Below are positions 45,631 to 55,103 of a stretch of DNA of 64,000 bases, piece after piece. The translations under genes were made by a program, and so were the position numbers. A model generated the notes under the pieces. It saw only the letters and a list, made by a program, of their open reading frames with translations. It searched no databases and was not told the DNA's origin. This DNA is from Dokdonia sp. (GTDB lineage Bacteria > Bacteroidota > Bacteroidia > Flavobacteriales > Flavobacteriaceae), in NCBI GenBank assembly GCA_020630915.1, contig JAHDIF010000008.1, forward strand, positions 1 through 64,000, in the 5' to 3' direction. Position 1 is the stretch's first letter, and each line of letters opens with the position of its first letter.

Positions 45631-46260
45631 TTGATGAAAACTACTTTTGTTCTAATACTTGGATTTTGTACAAATCTTTTATCTCAGAATCCAACATTCA
45701 AAATTGATAGCCTTCTTTTTGAGAGAATGACTCATATAGATGCTGAGACTATTGGATTTACCAGAGAGTCTTGTACAGGATTTGGAGTAAACTCTTCTGG
45801 TTATCTTTTTTTTACAGTGGACTCAATAAATTATTTGCAAAAATATGATTTTCAGGAATATCCCAAAGAAGAACTAATTGTTTATCAAAGCGTCAGGTTG
45901 GACGATAACAAATTGTTTAATCTTATTTCTTCAAACCGAAAAAAAATAAAGCGTGATAAATCAATTAGGGCGTTTGCTGTTCAAACTATGGATGAAAATG
46001 AAAATGGAGTATTTAGTACTTGGAAGCCAATGACTTCTCATTCGTGTTATCGTAGAATATATTTAAAGACCAATAAGCGCAAACTCGATAAGAAGTTTAA
46101 TTACTTCGATTTAACCTATTCCTTAGGGGGAGCTGAAGATTTGTTAAATATCAACTATCGATTTAATAGGGCTAGACATATAGTTCAGATTGATTCCATA
46201 TTGAATAATTGGACTGAACGATTAGACCATTCGGAAAAATTTAAAGTGATTAAAGATTGA
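45631..46260 (+). CDS. Secreted protein of unknown function
   Basis: A 209-aa protein with a likely signal peptide (MMKTTFVLILGFCTNLLSQ). No family is recognised. It contains two Cys in the mature region (ESCTGFGV and SHSCYRRIYL), compatible with a disulfide. The gene stands alone between two clusters of hairpin repeats and has lower GC than the flanking typA, so recent acquisition or fast evolution is plausible. ATG 45631. Confidence 0.6.
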   Translation: MMKTTFVLILGFCTNLLSQNPTFKIDSLLFERMTHIDAETIGFTRESCTGFGVNSSGYLFFTVDSINYLQKYDFQEYPKEELIVYQSVRLDDNKLFNLISSNRKKIKRDKSIRAFAVQTMDENENGVFSTWKPMTSHSCYRRIYLKTNKRKLDKKFNYFDLTYSLGGAEDLLNINYRFNRARHIVQIDSILNNWTERLDHSEKFKVIKD

Positions 46261-46262
46261 TT

Positions 46263-46355
46263 TGTCATCCAGAACTTGTCTCAGGATCACACATACTATT
46301 TAACACTAGATTCTAATCTATTCACGTGCGACCCTGAAATGAATTCAGGGTGACG
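46263..46355. repeat. Second cluster of type A/B hairpin repeats
   Basis: A type-A variant (46263-46292, TCATCCAGAACTTGTCTCAGGATC) is followed by a type-B copy (46326-46355) nearly identical to 45296-45325. The A-then-B order matches the first cluster on the other side of the unknown secreted-protein gene. Confidence 0.7.
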
Positions 46356-46450
46356 ATAGGCTCTTTAGTCACTCGTCCTAGTCATTCTTATTTTATTTTT
46401 TCGTTTTCGATTTCAATTTCGATTTCAACGTATTATCCATTAAAATAGCC

Positions 46451-46458
46451 TACTTTTG
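46451..46458 (+). promoter_or_regulatory. Promoter -7 element for typA
   Basis: TACTTTTG fits TAnnTTTG, 93 bp before the typA ATG. A near-palindrome (GCTTTTCGCGAAAGC, 46478-46492, one extra T) lies in the leader it would produce. Confidence 0.5.
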
Positions 46459-46550
46459 CACGCTGTTAGCGGAGGTGCTTTTCGCGAAAGCGAAATAAAA
46501 CACTAACTCGCTATTAATTAAAGAGATATCCGCCTTCGCGGACACAAGTT

Positions 46551-48347
46551 ATGGAAATTAGAAACATCGCAATTATTGCCCACGTAGACCACGGTAAAAC
46601 AACGCTGGTAGATAAGATTATGTACCACTGTGAGCTTTTTCGTGAAAACGAATCTAAAGGAGAACTCATTCTAGATAATAACGATCTAGAACGTGAGCGT
46701 GGGATTACGATTACGTCTAAAAACGTATCGGTAAACTACAAAGGCACTAAGATTAATATTATCGATACCCCTGGTCACGCCGATTTTGGAGGAGAAGTAG
46801 AGCGTGTACTTAATATGGCAGACGGTGTGTGCTTGCTTGTAGATGCCTTTGAAGGACCAATGCCACAAACACGTTTTGTATTGCAAAAAGCAATAGACCT
46901 AGGTCTTAAGCCTTGCGTGGTTGTGAATAAAGTAGATAAGGAAAACTGTACACCAGATGAGGTACACGAGAAGGTGTTTGACCTCATGTTTGAGTTAGGA
47001 GCAGAGGAGTGGCAGTTAGATTTTCCTACCGTATATGGTAGTGCAAAAAATAACTGGATGTCTGACGACTGGCAGAATGAGACAGACTCTATTGAGCCAT
47101 TATTAGAAATGGTGATGGAGCACATACCAGCTCCAAAAATAGAAGAAGGAACTACTCAAATGTTAATTACTTCTCTAGACTTTAGTTCTTTTACAGGACG
47201 TATTGCTATTGGAAGATTAAATCGTGGGGAGTTAACAGAAAATATGCAAGTATCACTCGTAAAAAGAGACGGTACGATTAAGAAAACGCGTATTAAAGAG
47301 TTACACACTTTTGACGGTTTAGGCCGTAAGAAAGTAGCGAGTGTACAAGCAGGAGATATTTGTGCGATTGTAGGTTTAGAAGGTTTTGAGATAGGAGATA
47401 CTGTTGCAGATTTAGAAAATCCAGAAGGGCTTGCAACGATTGCGATAGATGAGCCTACGATGAGTATGTTATTCTCTATTAACGATTCGCCGTTTTTTGG
47501 AAAAGACGGTAAGTTTGTAACCTCTCGTCATATTAAAGATCGTCTTACAAAAGAGCTTGAGAAAAACCTAGCATTACGAGTACACGATACGGATAGTGCA
47601 GATAAGTTTCTAGTATACGGGCGCGGTGTAATGCACCTCTCTGTATTGATAGAAACGATGCGTCGTGAAGGATATGAATTGCAGATAGGACAACCACAAG
47701 TAATTATAAAAGAAATAGACGGTGTAAAATGTGAGCCTATTGAAGAGCTTACGATAGACCTACCTGAGCACGTATCTGGAAAAGCGGTAGAGTTTGTAAC
47801 AAAGCGTAAAGGAGAGATGCTTTCTATGGAGGCAAAAGGTGATCGTATGGTGATCGAGTTTATGATTCCTTCACGTGGTATTATTGGACTACGTAATCAA
47901 TTACTTACGGCAACCGCTGGTGAAGCTATTATGGCACACCGTTTTAAAGAATACCAGCCACTTAAAGGTGAAATTCCTGGACGTATCAATGGTTCTTTAG
48001 TTTCTATGGAGAACGGAAATGCTATTCCTTACTCTATTGATAAGTTGCAAGATCGCGGAAAGTTCTTTGTAGATCCAGGTGAAGATATTTACGAAGGACA
48101 GGTTATTGGAGAAAATAGCCGTCAGGATGATATGACAGTGAATATTACGAAGACTAAAAAACTATCTAACGTACGTTCTTCTGGAGCAGATGACAAGGCA
48201 AAGATTGTCCCAGCTATTAAGTTTTCATTAGAAGAGGCGTTAGAATATATACAAAAAGATGAGTATGTAGAGGTAACGCCTAATCACCTACGACTGCGTA
48301 AAGTATACTTAAAAGAAGTAGACCGCAAGCGTAATAAGATTGTGTAA
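46551..48347 (+). CDS. typA: Ribosome-associated GTPase TypA/BipA
   Basis: A translational GTPase of the EF-G class that aids 50S assembly at low temperature and stress. 598 aa. G motifs are AHVDHGKT (10-17), RGITITSKN, DTPGHADF and NKVD. EF-G-like domains III and V follow, then the TypA-specific C-terminal domain (from about 485, KFFVDPGEDIYEGQVIGENSRQDDMTVNITKTKKLSNVRSSG region). Intact. A strong terminator follows 22 bp after the stop. Confidence 0.97.
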   Translation: MEIRNIAIIAHVDHGKTTLVDKIMYHCELFRENESKGELILDNNDLERERGITITSKNVSVNYKGTKINIIDTPGHADFGGEVERVLNMADGVCLLVDAFEGPMPQTRFVLQKAIDLGLKPCVVVNKVDKENCTPDEVHEKVFDLMFELGAEEWQLDFPTVYGSAKNNWMSDDWQNETDSIEPLLEMVMEHIPAPKIEEGTTQMLITSLDFSSFTGRIAIGRLNRGELTENMQVSLVKRDGTIKKTRIKELHTFDGLGRKKVASVQAGDICAIVGLEGFEIGDTVADLENPEGLATIAIDEPTMSMLFSINDSPFFGKDGKFVTSRHIKDRLTKELEKNLALRVHDTDSADKFLVYGRGVMHLSVLIETMRREGYELQIGQPQVIIKEIDGVKCEPIEELTIDLPEHVSGKAVEFVTKRKGEMLSMEAKGDRMVIEFMIPSRGIIGLRNQLLTATAGEAIMAHRFKEYQPLKGEIPGRINGSLVSMENGNAIPYSIDKLQDRGKFFVDPGEDIYEGQVIGENSRQDDMTVNITKTKKLSNVRSSGADDKAKIVPAIKFSLEEALEYIQKDEYVEVTPNHLRLRKVYLKEVDRKRNKIV

Positions 48348-48368
48348 TCTTATCGAGATAAAAATAAG

Positions 48369-48403
48369 GAGCCTCATCATATTTTGATGAGGCTCTTTTG
48401 TTT
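48369..48403 (+). terminator. Rho-independent terminator of typA
   Basis: GAGCCTCATC (48369-48378) pairs perfectly with GATGAGGCTC (48386-48395), loop of 7, followed by TTTTGTTT. It separates typA from the polysaccharide locus. Confidence 0.92.
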
Positions 48404-48418
48404 ACTACTTTAGGGACT

Positions 48419-49957
48419 ATGAAGCAAATTTGGGCTTTTGGAAATTATAGATCTACATCCTTCTGGCTTGCTATTTTAGTATTGGTATGCACGTTTTCTA
48501 AACTATTCCTTATAGGGAAGGGGTTTCTTGCTTTTCCGGATGAAACGCGAGTTTTTGCGAGTGCAAATCTATTAGTAGCGCTTTCTAATGCTAATTTCTC
48601 GGAGGCAGTTACTGCTGTTTTTTCTACAAAAGGAAGGCCTGGTTCTGTACTTCTAGAAGTTATTCCGGTTACTATGCAGTATGTAATGGGGAAAATTTTT
48701 GGTATAGCTACTTTTCACAGTTACAATAATTGGCCTTTATTCGTTTTCAATTTTGCGGCTTATCTCGGGATAGCGGCCTTACTATACCGTATTGCTCTTA
48801 CTACTACAAAAAGCCTAGTTTCAGCACTCCTGGCAGTACTATTTTTCACCTGTTTAACAAATGGATATATCTATTTGAGACACGCACTTCCTTATGATAA
48901 AAGCCTATTTATATACCTATTTGTACTATATAAAATCTTAAGAAGTGAGGGGTGTTATACTTCTAAAAAAAGCTTCTGGTGGGGGTTTTTGTCCTTTTTT
49001 GGGTTTTTAGTATATCCAGGGTATATTCTAACGTACGGTGTGGTTACGATATTCTTTTTTTTATTTCGCTTTAAGCGAAAAGAGATTGATTCTCGTTTTA
49101 AAAATGTAGTCTTATTTGCTCTGGGAGGAGGCGTGCTATTTCTGTTTACGGAGTTGTTATCGCGGGCAGGAAAAATATCGTATTGGGAGATCTCTACATA
49201 TTTGTCTAGTACAATTATACAAGGTGATTTTTCTGAGTCTTACAGTTTCTTATTCTCCTATTTATTAGAAATCGAGGGTGCTTTAGGGGTTGCATTGTTC
49301 CTAGGGATTCTTTTATATGCTGCACAGTTCTTGACTAATAAAGGATCCTCATCTATTGCTGTCTTGGCTGTTTTGACATTTTCTTTCTGGTTGTTATATG
49401 CAAGTGCTGGTTACTTTTTTCATAAAGTGACTTTTTACGGCCGTTTGATTCATCAGTTTATGCCTATACTTTGTATAATGGCGGGCTCGAGTTTTGGATT
49501 TATAGCGGGGGTGTCTACATTAAGGAAAAGGCTCGTGCTAGGGACGGTAATCACTATTTCAATTGTGAGTTTTACAACTCGATTTGTAAATTATTTTACA
49601 TATGATTATCCACTAGATGTTGCCTGGCATATGGAACAAAAAATACCTAATGTCATTTTTGAAGAATACTGTGAGGTGAAAACCGCTTATAGTACTCTCA
49701 AAAATTATAACGAACAACAATCCTTTGATACTGCTTCTAGAAATTGGATTATTACTAATGCCTGTTTTGTGTATCCCGTACCAGCTGTTAAGGAAAAGAT
49801 TAATTTCATGCCTCCAGAAAATGCTCAACTGGTATATGAAAAGTCTTATTTTCAAAATTTTGCGCCCTATCGTTTTGAAGGCCTGTCACCTGTAGAAAGA
49901 GATCGTATGGGCAAGTTAGATTTAAAGATAAAAGTATACCAAGTACTTGAAAAGTAG
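48419..49957 (+). CDS. Multi-pass membrane protein, GT-C-like glycosyltransferase
   Basis: A 512-aa protein with about 10-11 membrane segments. The first external loop has FPDETR (about residue 36-41), the acidic pair expected of GT-C (GT39/83-type) enzymes that use lipid-linked sugars. A C-terminal soluble domain (about 400-512) follows. ATG 48419 is used; an upstream TTG (48398) lies in the typA terminator's T-run. It begins the surface-polysaccharide region. The transferase call is inference from topology; donor and acceptor are unknown. Confidence 0.6.
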   Translation: MKQIWAFGNYRSTSFWLAILVLVCTFSKLFLIGKGFLAFPDETRVFASANLLVALSNANFSEAVTAVFSTKGRPGSVLLEVIPVTMQYVMGKIFGIATFHSYNNWPLFVFNFAAYLGIAALLYRIALTTTKSLVSALLAVLFFTCLTNGYIYLRHALPYDKSLFIYLFVLYKILRSEGCYTSKKSFWWGFLSFFGFLVYPGYILTYGVVTIFFFLFRFKRKEIDSRFKNVVLFALGGGVLFLFTELLSRAGKISYWEISTYLSSTIIQGDFSESYSFLFSYLLEIEGALGVALFLGILLYAAQFLTNKGSSSIAVLAVLTFSFWLLYASAGYFFHKVTFYGRLIHQFMPILCIMAGSSFGFIAGVSTLRKRLVLGTVITISIVSFTTRFVNYFTYDYPLDVAWHMEQKIPNVIFEEYCEVKTAYSTLKNYNEQQSFDTASRNWIITNACFVYPVPAVKEKINFMPPENAQLVYEKSYFQNFAPYRFEGLSPVERDRMGKLDLKIKVYQVLEK

Positions 49958-49983
49958 TATTTTTATAAAAACATAATTAAAAT

Positions 49984-50175
49984 ATGATTCTGCTTTATTT
50001 TGACGCAGGTATTGCTGCAATGATTGTGCAAGGTGTCGTGGCCGCAACCGCTGCCGTAATACTCTTTTCTAAAAATGCACTTTACAAAATCAAGTCACTA
50101 TTAGGACTGGTTAAAGAGTCGGACTACGATAGTATAGATATAGAAGAAGAAGATACGCCATCACAAGATGAGTAA
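49984..50175 (+). CDS. Small single-span membrane protein
   Basis: A 63-aa protein: one hydrophobic helix (about 3-28, LYFDAGIAAMIVQGVVAATAAVILF), a short basic linker, then an acidic tail (DSIDIEEEDTPSQDE). No named family is recognised. Its end overlaps the methyltransferase start by 8 bp, so it is co-translated with it and probably anchors or assists that module. Confidence 0.7.
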   Translation: MILLYFDAGIAAMIVQGVVAATAAVILFSKNALYKIKSLLGLVKESDYDSIDIEEEDTPSQDE

Positions 50176-51541
50176 ATCATCCATACATGAAGCGTCGTTT
50201 AGAGATCCATCGGGACATCTTTTTTATGATGGAGAAACTTTAAAAAGGCGCGTCTTACCCATATATTTTGAACAATACATAGCATTAAAAGAAAGCGGTT
50301 TTTATGATACGCTTTCGCGAAAGCGTTTACTTATACCCCATACACAGACTGCGTCTTCTGATCAAGAAATTATATTGACTCCAGAAGTAATACCGTTTAT
50401 TACAAATCCTTATGAGTGGAGTTTTGAACAGTATAAGCAGGCGGCACTACTCACTTTAAAAATACAGAAGTACTCCTTGACTAAAGGGTTTTCATTAAAA
50501 GATGCCTCTGCTTATAACGTGACGATGTATGAAGGAGCCCCTATTTTTATAGACACCTTGTCTTTTGATTTTTATGAAAAAGATACGCCTTGGAGAGCTT
50601 ACCAGCAGTTTATTACTCACTTTTTTGGGCCTTTAGTACTGGCCAAATATCACGGTAGTGATATCCTAAAAATGATGCAAACTCATATTGATGGAATTCC
50701 AGTCAAGCTAGTGGCTTCTTTATTACCGTCAAAAACCAAGTTAAGTTCTACCTTGTATACCAATATTCATTTACTGGCTAAAATGGAAGGCAAGTACAAG
50801 GATGATTATAAGGCTGAGGCTAAAGTGGCTAAGCTTTCGCTTAAAGCGCAAAACAACATCTTAGATAGTCTGTATGATTACATAAAAAATCTACAAAGCA
50901 ATGAAGCGACAGAGTGGGGCAATTATTATACGAAGACTAATTATGACGCTGCTGCTTTTCAAGCCAAGAAAGAGCTCATAAAGTCTTGGGTAGCTCCTTT
51001 ACAAGCCAACCGCATTATAGATGTAGGAGGTAACGATGGTACTTTTGCCAGAGCACTTGACAGTAATGCTCATCTTATTGTGACGGATATAGACGGACAG
51101 GCAGTGGCTAAAAACTTTGTACTAGCACAACAAAATAAAGAAAAGAAAATGCTTGCCTTTGTATGTGATGTGTTACAACCGGCTCCTGGCATTGGGTTTA
51201 ATAACACAGAACGGCATTCACTAGTACATAGACTGCAAAATTATGCCCCAGACGTCACAATGGCATTGGCATTAATACATCATATTACTTTATCTGGAAA
51301 TGTGCCTTTTGAGAAAAGTGCTACTTTTTTTGCTTCCTTTTCTAAACACCTTATTATTGAGTTCCCTAAGCGAGAAGACTCCTGGGTAGAGTCACTCCTA
51401 GTAAGAAAACGAGAATTTATAAATCACTTTGATTTTTATAATGAGTCTAACTTTGAAGTCAGTTTTAAGAAATACTTCACTTTAGAAAAGAAAGAATCGA
51501 TACCAGGGACTTCTAGAGTCTTGTATTTCTTTAAAAAGTAA
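50168..51541 (+). CDS. Class I SAM-dependent methyltransferase
   Basis: A 457-aa cytosolic enzyme. A conserved N-terminal region (1-240, including GHLFYDGETLKRRVLPIYFEQY and KDASAYNVTMYEGAPIFIDTLSFDFYE) precedes a Rossmann methyltransferase domain with SAM loop RIIDVGGNDGTFARAL (near 277-292) and LALIHHITL. The palindrome at 50311-50324 encodes LSRKR near residue 50. It is flanked by the small membrane protein and an alkaline-phosphatase-superfamily membrane protein, suggesting modification of an envelope glycan; acceptor unknown. Confidence 0.8.
   Translation: MSKSSIHEASFRDPSGHLFYDGETLKRRVLPIYFEQYIALKESGFYDTLSRKRLLIPHTQTASSDQEIILTPEVIPFITNPYEWSFEQYKQAALLTLKIQKYSLTKGFSLKDASAYNVTMYEGAPIFIDTLSFDFYEKDTPWRAYQQFITHFFGPLVLAKYHGSDILKMMQTHIDGIPVKLVASLLPSKTKLSSTLYTNIHLLAKMEGKYKDDYKAEAKVAKLSLKAQNNILDSLYDYIKNLQSNEATEWGNYYTKTNYDAAAFQAKKELIKSWVAPLQANRIIDVGGNDGTFARALDSNAHLIVTDIDGQAVAKNFVLAQQNKEKKMLAFVCDVLQPAPGIGFNNTERHSLVHRLQNYAPDVTMALALIHHITLSGNVPFEKSATFFASFSKHLIIEFPKREDSWVESLLVRKREFINHFDFYNESNFEVSFKKYFTLEKKESIPGTSRVLYFFKK
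50311..50324. repeat. GCTTTCGCGAAAGC palindrome inside the methyltransferase gene
   Basis: Exact copy with extended flanks (ACGC...GCGT), read as Leu-Ser-Arg-Lys-Arg. Confidence 0.9.
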
Positions 51542-51546
51542 CCATA

Positions 51547-53028
51547 ATGGCTAAGAAAAGCGATAAAAATCCCATTCAGAAATTTCTATTAAGTAAGAAG
51601 GAGTTTCCCCTAGTTGCAGGTATTTTATCTGGTGTCTATCCTATGTTTTTTTATGCGACTAACAATTATACTTTAGTAAATACCTGGGGTCATTTATTAT
51701 ACTTTGTTGGAGTTTTTATCATACTTCCTGTACTTCTAATTTATGGAGTCTATATAGTGAGTAAGAGTGTTAGTGCTGGCAAGTTTACAAAATACGTTAT
51801 TCCTGTTTTGGGAAGTTTTCTTTTTATGTTTTTTATGCATATTGCTGTGTATGGAGGACTTAGAATAAAGATTATCCTTGGCTTATTTATAATTGCCTGT
51901 GGTATAGGGTATTTTCTTTGGCGACATTCAAAAAAAATCTTGGTCATTCAAGCGATTTTGGGTTTGATAGGATTTGTTACTTTTATACCAAAGCCTTTTG
52001 AGAGCGCTGCCTATGATGAGAGCTGGCAAGAACAAAAAGATGCTATAGAGAGCGTGCAGTTTACCACCACACCTAACGTTTATTTTATACAGCCAGACGG
52101 TTATGTAAATTTTTCTGAATTATACCAGGGTCATTATCAAGCTACTGATAGTTCGTTTCAGCAATATCTGGGATCTAATGGATTTGATTTTTATCCAAAT
52201 TTTAGAAGTAATTATGCTTCTACTCTTACCTCTAATAGTGCAACTTTTATGATGAAGCATCATTATTACGATAGAGGTTTAAGTTTAGAAACCTTTAATG
52301 CTCGTAATATTATTGTTTCTGACAATCCAGTGCTTACTATTTTTAAAAACAATGGTTATAAGACCCATTTCTTGACAGAACTTCCTTATTTGTTGCTCAA
52401 TCGCCCTCAAATGGGTTATGATTATTGTAATTTCAGTTATGATAAAGTGAGTTATATCGGTACGGGCCTCGGAGAACGTGTGGATATATTACCATCACTT
52501 AAAGAATCCTTGGATAGGGAGGAAGGAAGTAAATTTTTCTTTATAGAAATTTTTAACCCAGGTCACATTAATGGATCTCCTCAAAGCTCCCATGGCATTG
52601 TAGAAGAAAGAACACTATGGCTAGAAGGTATGCGTGTAGCAAATATGCGTTTAAAAGAAATGATTACGGTTATTAAGGCAAAAGATAAGAATGCATTAAT
52701 TGTTATAATGGCAGATCACGGAGGTTACGTGGGATTAGAGCATACAGGAGAGGCTTATACAAAGACACAAGATCGTGATATTTTGTATTCTATATTTAGT
52801 AGTAATCTAGCGGTCCATTGGCCAGACGGTATAAAAAGAGGTGAAACCCACTTAAAAAGTGCAGTGAATCTATTTAGAGTGCTATTTTCTTATCTTGGAC
52901 AGGATAAAAATTATCTTGAGAATACAGAAGAAAACTCAAGTTATATCGTTATTAAAGACGGCGCTCCTAGTGGAGTGTATAAATGTATAGATACTAACGG
53001 CGACATCATTTTTGAAAAACAAGAGTAG
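51547..53028 (+). CDS. Membrane-anchored alkaline-phosphatase-superfamily (sulfatase-like) protein
   Basis: A 493-aa protein with four or five N-terminal membrane segments (about 20-165) and a periplasmic domain. Metal-site motifs are NVYFIQPDGYVNF (first Asp), LTSNSATFMMKHHYY (candidate Ser/Thr nucleophile) and IVIMADHGGYVGLEHTGEAY (DHG plus His). The CxPxR signature of true sulfatases is absent, so it resembles the LTA-synthase/phosphoglycerol- or phosphoethanolamine-transferase group. It probably decorates the glycan. It is followed in the same frame, after TAG, by the FemAB-like gene. Confidence 0.75.
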   Translation: MAKKSDKNPIQKFLLSKKEFPLVAGILSGVYPMFFYATNNYTLVNTWGHLLYFVGVFIILPVLLIYGVYIVSKSVSAGKFTKYVIPVLGSFLFMFFMHIAVYGGLRIKIILGLFIIACGIGYFLWRHSKKILVIQAILGLIGFVTFIPKPFESAAYDESWQEQKDAIESVQFTTTPNVYFIQPDGYVNFSELYQGHYQATDSSFQQYLGSNGFDFYPNFRSNYASTLTSNSATFMMKHHYYDRGLSLETFNARNIIVSDNPVLTIFKNNGYKTHFLTELPYLLLNRPQMGYDYCNFSYDKVSYIGTGLGERVDILPSLKESLDREEGSKFFFIEIFNPGHINGSPQSSHGIVEERTLWLEGMRVANMRLKEMITVIKAKDKNALIVIMADHGGYVGLEHTGEAYTKTQDRDILYSIFSSNLAVHWPDGIKRGETHLKSAVNLFRVLFSYLGQDKNYLENTEENSSYIVIKDGAPSGVYKCIDTNGDIIFEKQE

Positions 53029-53070
53029 ATTAATTACCAGATAACCACATATCAACCAGGAGATCGCCAG

Positions 53071-54003
53071 TTGTGGAATGATTTTATCGCTTCCGCCAAA
53101 AATGCTACATTCCTATTTCATCGGGATTTTATGGAATACCATAAAGACCGTTTTTCTGATAATTCTTTGCTGGTTTTTAAAAATGATAAACTTGTTGCCG
53201 TGCTACCGGCAAACAAAGTAGACACCTCTTTACAAAGCCATCAAGGCCTTACATATGGGGGGGTAGTACTTTCTTATAAGGTAAAACTAAATGAATATAT
53301 TATCCTTTTTAGGGAGCTATTGGAATACCTGAATCATCAAGAAATATCGAGCTTTGTACTTAAAGAGTTGCCAGAGTTTTACGCCCAAGCGCCTTCTCAA
53401 GAAACACAATATGTTGCTCAACTCACAAAGGCCGTGACTTCTCGAATAGATACAGCTTCTGTAATTGATTACAGGAATAGAATGACCATACAGAGCAATA
53501 GGCTAGAGGGAGTAAAAAAAGCCGATAAGCACGGGCTGGTTTTGAAAGAAGAGCCTCTATTTAAAAAGTTTTGGGAAGATATTTTAGTACCTAATCTAGA
53601 GCGAAGACACGCCTCGCTTCCTACACATACCAGTGAAGAGATTACGGCATTGCATAAAAATTTCCCAAAAAATATTAGACAATTTAATGTATACAAGGGA
53701 AATGCTCTTGTCGCTGGAGCTACAGTTTTTGAAACTAAAACTACCGCTCATATTCAGTACATTTCTGGGAATGAACAAAAACAAGAATTGGGCTCGTTAG
53801 ATTTTCTTTTTCATCACTTGATAGAAAAAATATTTGCGCATAAATGGTATTTTGATTTTGGAATTTCTAATGAGGCCCAAGGAACAAAACTTAATGGTGG
53901 ATTATCTTATTGGAAAGAATGTTTTGGTGCAAGAACTAAGGTCCATTGTGTATTTGTTTTTGATACTGCGAATCATCACCTTTTAAACAATGTGCTGCTA
54001 TGA
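53071..54003 (+). CDS. FemAB/GNAT-like acyl- or aminoacyltransferase
   Basis: An approximately 310-aa protein with the double-GNAT pattern of the FemAB-like family found in polysaccharide loci: [68 protein letters not shown] and [26 protein letters not shown]. The first usable common start is TTG 53071, but 14 codons between the previous TAG (53026) and this TTG also read like protein (INYQITTYQPGDRQ), so the true start may be the ATT at 53029. Its end overlaps the aminotransferase start by ATGA. It probably acylates a sugar amine. Confidence 0.75.
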   Translation: MWNDFIASAKNATFLFHRDFMEYHKDRFSDNSLLVFKNDKLVAVLPANKVDTSLQSHQGLTYGGVVLSYKVKLNEYIILFRELLEYLNHQEISSFVLKELPEFYAQAPSQETQYVAQLTKAVTSRIDTASVIDYRNRMTIQSNRLEGVKKADKHGLVLKEEPLFKKFWEDILVPNLERRHASLPTHTSEEITALHKNFPKNIRQFNVYKGNALVAGATVFETKTTAHIQYISGNEQKQELGSLDFLFHHLIEKIFAHKWYFDFGISNEAQGTKLNGGLSYWKECFGARTKVHCVFVFDTANHHLLNNVLL

Positions 54004-55103
54004 TTCCGTTTTTAGATTTAAAGGCAATTAATACGCCTTATGAGAAGCAGTTTGCTGCTGTTTTTAAAACCTTTCAAGAAAAGGGATGGTATATTCTGGG
54101 TGATGAAGTACGTCTTTTTGAACAAGAGTTTGCACACTATTGTGGTGTCGCACATTGTGTAGGTACGGCAAATGGCCTGGACGCCTTAAGAATGATTCTC
54201 GAAGGGTATAAGATACTAGGTAAGATCCAAGAAGGTGATGAAGTGCTGGTGGCTTCAAATACCTATATAGCCACTATTCTGAGCATACAACAAGCGGGGC
54301 TTGTGCCTGTTCTTGTAGAAGCCGAAGATCGAACCTATAATTTCAATTTTGGCGATTTAGAAAAACGACTCACAGCTATAACAAAGGTCGTGATGCCCAC
54401 GCATTTGTATGGACAACTCGCAGATATGGAGCGGGTAAACGCTTTCGCGAAAGCGTACAATCTCTTAACAGTTACAGATTGTGCGCAAGCCCACGGTGCA
54501 GAAACTGCCTATGGGAGCAAAGCAGGGAGTCTGGCTGATGCTTCTGGGTTTAGTTTTTATCCCACAAAAAACTTGGGTGCACTTGGAGATGCTGGTGCTG
54601 TAACTACTAATGATCTAGAACTGGCAACTGTAATTACAAAATTTAGAAATTACGGTTTTGAAGAGCGTTACATTAGCCATTATAAAGGTATTAATTCTCG
54701 ATTGGACGAAGTGCAAGCAGCTTTTTTGAGGGTGAAACTTAGAGATCTAGATGTAGCTAATGCCAGAAGAAGGACTATCGCAATGAGATATATCGCAGAA
54801 ATTGAAAATGACAAATTGCAATTGCCTCGGTGGGATGGAAGTAAGGAACACGTGTTTCATTTGTTTGTACTACGGTGTGAAGATCGTGATGGACTAAGGG
54901 ATTACCTACTAGAACGTGGGGTCGCTACTACCGTTCATTATCCTGTTCCTCCACATAAGCAGAATGCACTTTCCAGTTATAGTACTTTATCCTTTAAAGT
55001 AACAGAGAGAATACATAACACTATTTTAAGTATTCCTCTTAATCCTGCACTTACTGATGATCAAGCTACTAAAATTATTAGTGCCTTAAATGCCTTTAAA
55101 TGA
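54000..55103 (+). CDS. DegT/DnrJ/EryC1 sugar aminotransferase, FdtB-like
   Basis: A 367-aa PLP enzyme converting a keto-sugar nucleotide to an amino sugar. PLP site: Lys190 in [19 protein letters not shown], and the ring-contact Asp160 in [11 protein letters not shown]. Sequence type and the presence of an FdtA-like isomerase in the same locus suggest dTDP-3-amino-3,6-dideoxyhexose (Fuc3N or Qui3N) synthesis. The palindrome at 54441-54454 encodes NAFAKAY at residues 147-153. ATGA overlaps at both ends tie it to the FemAB-like gene and the flippase. Confidence 0.9.
   Translation: MIPFLDLKAINTPYEKQFAAVFKTFQEKGWYILGDEVRLFEQEFAHYCGVAHCVGTANGLDALRMILEGYKILGKIQEGDEVLVASNTYIATILSIQQAGLVPVLVEAEDRTYNFNFGDLEKRLTAITKVVMPTHLYGQLADMERVNAFAKAYNLLTVTDCAQAHGAETAYGSKAGSLADASGFSFYPTKNLGALGDAGAVTTNDLELATVITKFRNYGFEERYISHYKGINSRLDEVQAAFLRVKLRDLDVANARRRTIAMRYIAEIENDKLQLPRWDGSKEHVFHLFVLRCEDRDGLRDYLLERGVATTVHYPVPPHKQNALSSYSTLSFKVTERIHNTILSIPLNPALTDDQATKIISALNAFK
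54441..54454. repeat. GCTTTCGCGAAAGC palindrome inside the aminotransferase gene
   Basis: Exact copy read as Asn-Ala-Phe-Ala-Lys-Ala-Tyr, six codons before the PLP-contacting Asp. Confidence 0.9.
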
